Assembly: GCA_963576725.1 (NCBI GenBank)
Contig: OY755240.1
Span: forward strand, 36,296,629-36,360,628
DNA: 64,000 bases
Origin: Azorinus chamasolen
Lineage: Eukaryota; Mollusca; Bivalvia; Cardiida; Solecurtidae
Reading direction: 5' to 3'
A model generated the notes under the pieces. It was given only the letters and a program-made list of their open reading frames with translations, was not told the origin of the DNA and searched no databases. Made by a program: the position numbers and the translations under genes. Positions 58,566-64,000 of this stretch are shown here, one piece after another (position 1 is the first letter of the stretch; each line of letters starts with the position of its first letter).

Positions 58566-59341
58566 CATAATATGGCTTGTTTTAATACATGAATTTGTTC
58601 CGGAGCTTTTCTCTGTCCTACCTCACAAAACTTTTTTAAACTCTGCAGTATTGTTGAACACCATCTAAAGTTCTTCACCTGCGATAAAGGGTTTGATTTG
58701 TCCATTCATGTATAAATGAATGATCGTCCTTTTCGTTATTTAATAAATGAAAAATTAGGGGTCGGGGGCTTTATTTCTATAACCCCATCTATGTGTGAAA
58801 TGTGCTAGTGGGGGTATTGACCACCTTTGGTGATAGCTCTAGTATTTTCTTAAAACAAATTAAATTCAAAGGGGTAATATTCTACCGGATTTTTTTCCAA
58901 CTCTAATAAGTTCATTAATTCTATCAATTTGTTTAACAGATTTGTCTTACACACTTACAGTCCATAACCTACAATGCCATTCATCATTAAAACAATTGGT
59001 AAATAATTTTATATACATTTAACTTTATTGGTACATGTGTATCAGTATCATGTTCCTCAACATGTTTTGTTAGTTCTGTAATAATACGTTTGCTCTGTTC
59101 TATATGTTACCCTTCTGGCTTCTGTACCTGTTTCCTGCTTCAATACGTTTAGGAAGTTTGTGGCTCACTTCTGTGTCAGTTTTAACTTCATCTGTATCAC
59201 TCGTCATTTCATAGTGCCAATAAGTTTTATAAAATCAGTGTGTCTTGCTGTGGTTTGCATAGCAGTGAAAAGAGTGGTTTGCATAGCAATGAAAAGAGCT
59301 AAATACATCCCATATTCATGATACGTCTAACAACAAACATT
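58566..59341. other. No gene recognised
   Basis: Some minus-strand stretches look protein-like (KLPKRIEAGNRYR near 59150) but too short to call. May be more Polinton relic. Confidence 0.3.
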
Positions 59342-59501
59342 TAAGAAATGAATGACGTGCTTCCGGTGTTCATGAGGTTATGCAACGCATAGCTTTACGA
59401 GCAAAGTTAGTGAAGCCCGAAGGGCTTCACGTGAATCTTTGCTCGTAAAGCTATGCGTTGCATAACCTCATGAACACCGGGAGCACGTCATTTATTTCTT
59501 A
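59342..59501. repeat. 160-bp hairpin element H1
   Basis: Outer stem 65 bp (TAAGAAATGAATGACGTGCT ... TTTACGAGCAAAG) pairs fully with its partner, with only two G-T type wobbles; then a small asymmetric internal loop (3 nt against 6 nt); then the tip GTGAAGCCC-GAA-GGGCTTCAC with GAA at 59419-59421. No ORF. See the finding comparing it with H2. Confidence 0.95.
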
Positions 59502-60400
59502 TATTTATATTCCATTGTATTTCTTATATTTCAACGGCTATCTAGGTCGTTGCCAGGTTCGTTTCTAACGTAGTAGGATCTCTATATATGGTATGAAAAA
59601 GAATCCCAAACACATATTATAAATATAGAATGAATACAAGATTTTAATCAGTAAATTGTCCAGCTATGTTTAAAGAAAAGATTATCAAGATATTTCAAAT
59701 CATATATATTTACGAAATGTTGGTATTAAAGCATCTTCTTAAATGTAGGTCGCGGTGTCGAAGCCAATTTACTCACCCGCCATGCTTGATCGAAAGCGGG
59801 TCACAACGTTGGATTTTATTCTCGGATTTTTCTTTGTTAACGGTAAGGACATTGACTTATTTATGCTTCACTCATTACTTGATAATATATTTTGATACGT
59901 CACGGCTGTTAAAGTTGGCAATATTATGTATTCAAGCGATAATTCTCAGTAAGAAGATGCCACATTTCAAATTTTCAGGGCCGCTGTCACGTATCGATTT
60001 CCCATTGATAAATCTTAAAATAGGTCATAACTGGGTCAGTACAGTATTACTCCGCGCTTACAAAGCGGAATTCTGGGAAAAGGAGAACCGACTCAAACCG
60101 GTATTGAAATGAACGTTCATGGGAAAATGCAACTTTTTTTTAGAACAAGGTTATATAAGGACGTTGCAGGGCGAATGTACATATTAGTCAATAATTCCAA
60201 TCCAGTGACATTTACACAAAATCGCCGAATCTGATTGGTTGAAATTTGACATTCATTTCTCAATGAATGTAAAGAGCTGGTTCTCTGTCGTTACACCATG
60301 ATTTACATGAAGTTGGTAACCAGTAGCCGATACACTGTGGAACTACTTCTTTTTACTATGCATGTTCTATTTATAGACAAATTCCTTGAAACTATGTTGA
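59502..60400. other. Segment between hairpin H1 and the Tc1 remnant
   Basis: A 148-codon ORF at 59666-60112 is unrecognised and has biased AT composition; I do not call it a gene. Confidence 0.3.
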
Positions 60401-60439
60401 CGTAGAATTATTGGGAGAAAAATGTTGTTTTGAAGTTTG

Positions 60440-60720
60440 GTGGAGCGCGTATTTTGAAATTAAAGTGTAAAGAGTGAAATTTATGGTAAAAGGCAAGTGA
60501 TTGTATATCAAGAACCAGCAGAGCCAGGCGGATCGCATTGTGTAGAGAGAAATGGACGAGGTGAACTTCTGGGAGGTGGGATAAAGTGATTTTTTCGGAT
60601 AAAAGTAAAGTGGTGATCGGCAATGATAACCGTGTGTTGATTTGGAGAAAACAAAGCGAGGGCTACAGACCAGACTTAGTGTCAAAGTGGCATGGCCACT
60701 CTGCCAGTAATTTAACAAGA
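60440..60720 (+). pseudogene. Tc1-like transposase remnant
   Basis: DKVIFSDKSKVVIGNDNRVL then IWRKQSEGYRPDLV corresponds to the first catalytic-Asp block of Tc1 transposases ((W)..V(I/L)FSDESKF......(R/I)..(V)WR). The rest of the DDE core, the N-terminal HTH and the terminal repeats are absent. Confidence 0.75.
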
Positions 60721-61310
60721 CACCTCCCCGTCAAATCCAGGACAATAGACCCCAGTAAACGTACTTGTGGGATAGCTGTTTACCAGGCCAGAAATAACCT
60801 TCTAGATCCAATTCTTGGCCTGCACAATCATCGGGGTTTGAATGTAATTGAGAATACTTGCATTTACTTGGCTGTATATCAAACGTAAACGTTCGTGTAT
60901 AGTGCATTTTATTGAAAATATAAGGGATTTGATCAAGAGAGTTTGAGGATTCGGACACGTATTCCTCTGGTCTATGTTCAGAGCTTATACAGATCGATTC
61001 CAATGAGGATTATGCAAGTTATTCGATTAAGAGGAAATATGACAAAGTAGTAAGGTAGGACATGTGTTGAAATAATTCCGTTTATTGCTTTTTAGTTATT
61101 GTTAACCTCGATTTGTTGGCAACTACGTCAAATATTTGAGAACAGTTTATGATACGTCATCTATGACGTAGGATACAGTACACATAGTGACATAGTTGTT
61201 GGAATGTGTATTGATTGAATTCCTACGCACGGCACTTGAAATAGCCAATGTCAAATTTGTTTTATGTCTACAGGTAAAAATTTTTTAAAAGGACAGATGG
61301 ATGGAATTAT
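60721..61310. other. No gene recognised
   Basis: Nothing that I can support between the Tc1 remnant and hairpin H2. Confidence 0.35.
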
Positions 61311-61470
61311 AAAGATTGAATTACATTTTTGTTGTGTTCATCGATGTATAAATCCAGACCTGATCACACACAACTTTTTACATGAATTCCTTCGGAATTC
61401 ATGCAAGTTGTGTGTGATCAGGTCTGGATTTATACATCGATGAACACAACAAAAATGTAATTCAATCTTT
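61311..61470. repeat. 160-bp hairpin element H2
   Basis: Outer stem 66 bp, perfectly complementary (AAAGATTGAATTACATTTTT ... CACACACAACTT), then a 3-nt asymmetric internal loop, then the tip ATGAATTCC-TTC-GGAATTCAT with TTC at 61391-61393 (GAA on the other strand). Exactly the same total length as H1. Confidence 0.95.
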
Positions 61471-61790
61471 AAAAAGGTGATTAATAAACGGGTCTTCTTC
61501 CAAATCTTCTACATGTATTATTTTTGGAGGGTCAGAAACATTGAAATACTTGGATACACCAATCACATGCAGGTTGATAAATGAGTTCCCCAATGTCTTT
61601 GTCATACTTGCACCTAGTCTTGCTTCATAACTACAATAATGTTTGTTGATTTGTTCTGCCGACATTTCATCTATATCTGAGAGTTTTTAAATCACGACCT
61701 AAATATACCACCATCCGTAACCATGACTGATAGTCTTTCCCGTTTTGTGCTTTGTTCAGGATCATCTTGTTTATCATATGGAATACATTG
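61471..61790 (-). pseudogene. Unrecognised minus-strand coding relic
   Basis: Two frames read in sequence: MILNKAQNGKDYQSWLRMVV, YLGRDLK, then a shift, EMSAEQINKHYCSYEARLGA, SMTKTLGNSFINLHVIGVSK, DPPKIIHVEDLEEDPFINHL. The composition is that of a real protein broken by one frameshift near 61680. I cannot name the family. It overlaps the outer end of hairpin H2. Confidence 0.4.
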
Positions 61791-61823
61791 TACTAGTTAT
61801 TGCTACATTTGCTAAAAGTATTG

Positions 61824-62012
61824 CTACATGTTGTGTATAGTATTGCTACATTTGTTGGTTTTATTGATAGAGTTACTAAAATTATTGCTAAAACAGAAGC
61901 ATTGCTGTAAGCAATCAACTAACCAATAACCAGTAGGCGGGTCTGTTCTCAATATCAATTTACGATTTTTATTGTTTGATAATTCTTCTTTAATTCTTTG
62001 TCTCCCTTCCAA
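61824..62012 (-). pseudogene. Unrecognised minus-strand coding relic, upstream part
   Basis: EGRQRIKEELSNNKNRKLIL then RTDPPTGYWLVDCLQQCFCF. Protein-like but unassigned; it may belong to the same decayed element as 61471-61790 because strand and order agree. Confidence 0.3.
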
Positions 62013-62149
62013 TGTTGGAATAACATCAATCTCTCGCAGACAGTTTTAACTGTATCTGTCTTTAGTGTAAAACAATGTTTATAAAGGTCTACTGAATCAT
62101 AATCGCGAATGTACTCTCAAGTTTAAATTTTAGGCTATATGTATTTTAA

Positions 62150-63350
62150 CCGTTTACATGCCAACCCCCAGTTTTCGTACTGATGACCCATACCTGCAAT
62201 ATCGCCCATATCACAGTCAGGTTTTGTCTTTAACCTATAAAACGGGTACCAAATTGAAGATAAGACATTGTGCTTTTATTTCCAAGTTTTTTAATTACCT
62301 TTTTTGCATACCCATGAATATTTATGAGAACATTAAACTAGTAAAGCAAAGTATAGAAATAACGTAAACCTTTCACTTTCTTATCCTACAAATATCAGAA
62401 AACAACTTCAAATTTTATCAACATGATAACAAAATCCTCAGAAAACAAAATATCTAATATGAGGACCAAACCATAAACTCTAAGTAACGTTTTAACTGTT
62501 TCCATAGTAACCATTCATTTCACTCTGATCACACATATTTTATTAGTCGACACCTATCTGCAAACATTTTCAAAGAATATTTTGTGCTAACTGTATAAAA
62601 CTGGTACCGAATTAAAGCTAAGACCTCGTGCTGTTGTTTAAAGGTTAATCCTAGGAATTACCTTATTTGAATACACGTGAATATTAATGAGATTAATAAA
62701 AACAAATACAGAAATAATGTAAACGTCTCAATTTTGATCCTACCAAGATCAGAAAACAACTTCAAACGTGGTTTAATTTGCGGTTGCGTCTTGTATGTGG
62801 CTTTGCCTGCTTGACTTTACTACTTTTCAATTAATTTGAAGACAAAATACTCAGAAAGCAAATTATCTTTATTGATACAATCAATTAATACAAATATAGA
62901 GATGAGGCTTTGCTTTAATAGTAAATATGACATTTCTGACATAAACTAATTTGCATATGTATAAATATTTATGAGAACAATACAATATGTTGATATTTTC
63001 GAAGAACACCAGTCTTTCTCTTATAAAGCAAACAAAAATGCAAAATGTAGTATTTAGTTCAAGTTAAAGATGATAACTGAATATCACCAAGATTGTTAGT
63101 TAGATTGAATATCTGATTCCTTGGCAACCATTCTAATCTCGTTGTTCATATTACAGATTGTTTAAAAACCTGCAACATACAAAGATATCGCGGCCTACAT
63201 TGGCGATAATTATGAATGATATAAACATAAAGTTGATGTATGGATCTTTATGTTTGGTTTACTTTATGCAAATTACCTCATGTGCATCCTCATGAATATT
63301 AATTAGTAATAGGAAAACAATGAGAAACAATATTGAAAATTACATGTTTG
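62150..63350. repeat. Diverged tandem repeat of about 370 bp
   Basis: 62220-62420 and 62585-62780 share TATAAAACGGGTACC(A/G)AATT, CATGAATATTTATGAGAACA, GAAATAACGTAAAC and ATCAGAAAACAACTTCAAA. Two weaker echoes occur near 62940-62990 and 63250-63330. A lineage-B Naiad tail end is inserted at 62771. Confidence 0.6.
62771..62832 (+). mobile_element. Very short Naiad tail insertion, lineage B
   Basis: GGTTGCGTCTTGTATGTGGC, TTTGCCTGCTTGACTTTACT, ACTTTTC: only the last 60 bp of the tail, interrupting the 370-bp repeat. Confidence 0.7.
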
Positions 63351-63399
63351 GCAGTATGCCGAGCACAATATTACACCATTCTCCAAATATAGCTAGTAA

Positions 63400-64000
63400 T
63401 GATAAATGTGCCTGGTGCATTCTCTACACTTCTTCCAGAACCGTGGAGTGTGTTATCATCCGTTGTTCGTAAATCTCGCCAATCTCGCTAAAAGGCATAC
63501 TTATCATTCAAATCCTTTTCTAATGCCGTGATGGTGAAGTATGAATATTTAGCAATTTTATCGAAGTATTTTTTAATCTCACCCTTCTGTTGATATGCTT
63601 TCATTCCTTGACTGAAAAGTTGCTTTTGAACATCTGCTATTATCATATATTTTATGTAATATGTTTAAGTGCTTGTTCTTTCTGGGTCTTCGAGTAGCAT
63701 CAGGATACATTTCATACTTCTTCGTGCAGGTGCATTCAAGTTGATAGTGTAACATATTTATTATTTGTTATTTGCCTGTGCCGTGTCTCAATATATGCGG
63801 TCGTAGAATATAGTTATGTTCCCAACGTACTGTTGTCTTATTTGTCTGACAAGTTCTGTATCGGTCACCATATCAAATTCCAAACATATATTTCTAATCA
63901 TGTATGAAGCTGGTACGTCGCATTATTTTAATCATTTTATCAAAGTCATTGAACGTAAGTTCATAGGTATACAATTATGTCGCCTAATTCAGCTTGATAG
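63400..64000 (-). pseudogene. Unrecognised minus-strand relic, possibly virus-like element
   Basis: Reads SYMIRNICLEFDMVTDTELV, RQIRQQYVGNITIFYDRI, later KHINRRVRLKNTSIKLLNI-like pieces with several stops. The first part has the feel of a capsid-type protein from Polinton-like elements, but this is a guess from composition; no diagnostic motif is visible. Confidence 0.3.

Overview
ORGANISM. The window is eukaryotic, intron- and repeat-rich DNA from an invertebrate, most likely a bivalve mollusc (inference). It holds six phase-consistent exons of an NMDA-type glutamate receptor gene on the plus strand, spread over 38.7 kb and separated by introns full of transposons. These transposons are dominated by Penelope-like retroelements with the GIY-YIG endonuclease in front of the reverse transcriptase. 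That permuted order defines the Naiad clade, for which multi-selenocysteine versions have been reported in clams and spiders.

LAYOUT. 1-5 kb: broken Naiad copies of two lineages (A and B), some head-to-head, among dispersed repeats. 5.3-10.1 kb: the most complete Naiad (lineage C) with 405-bp direct terminal repeats (pseudo-LTRs), endonuclease, UxC linker, RT and a SECIS-like hairpin. 10.26-21.26 kb: receptor exons 1-5, with Naiad tails, an RFX/CCAAT-motif tandem array, other tandem arrays, a LINE remnant, SINE heads and a tandemly copied 5' splice site. 21.26-48.86 kb: a 27.6-kb intron with 27-bp and 30-bp minisatellites, a 4.9-kb element with long inverted repeats (25.5-30.3 kb), a foldback element (33.5-34.4 kb), a 3.6-kb Naiad on the minus strand (36.1-39.7 kb), and a decayed Ty3/gypsy element on the minus strand (40-44 kb). 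48.86-49.0 kb: receptor exon 6. 49-64 kb: more Naiads, a dispersed repeat of unknown class, a decayed Polinton/Maverick (DNA polymerase B plus one structural-gene relic), an intact-looking mariner, two 160-bp near-perfect hairpins of one family, a Tc1 remnant and unrecognised minus-strand relics.

HOW IT FITS TOGETHER. The only host gene I can support is the receptor, encoding part of the amino-terminal domain and the start of the ligand-binding S1 segment. Upstream exons and the pore/S2 exons lie outside the window or were not recognised. Naiad-derived sequence makes up roughly a quarter of the window. Its copies share in-frame UGA codons at cysteine positions, and a hairpin 6 nt after the stop codon has form-2 SECIS geometry (AUGA, 12 nt, AAA, 12-nt mini-hairpin, 12 nt, GA), with base-pair covariation between lineages. 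The second striking signal is the pair of 160-bp hairpins at 59.3 and 61.3 kb: conserved ends and tip, but unrelated yet almost perfectly paired middle stems.
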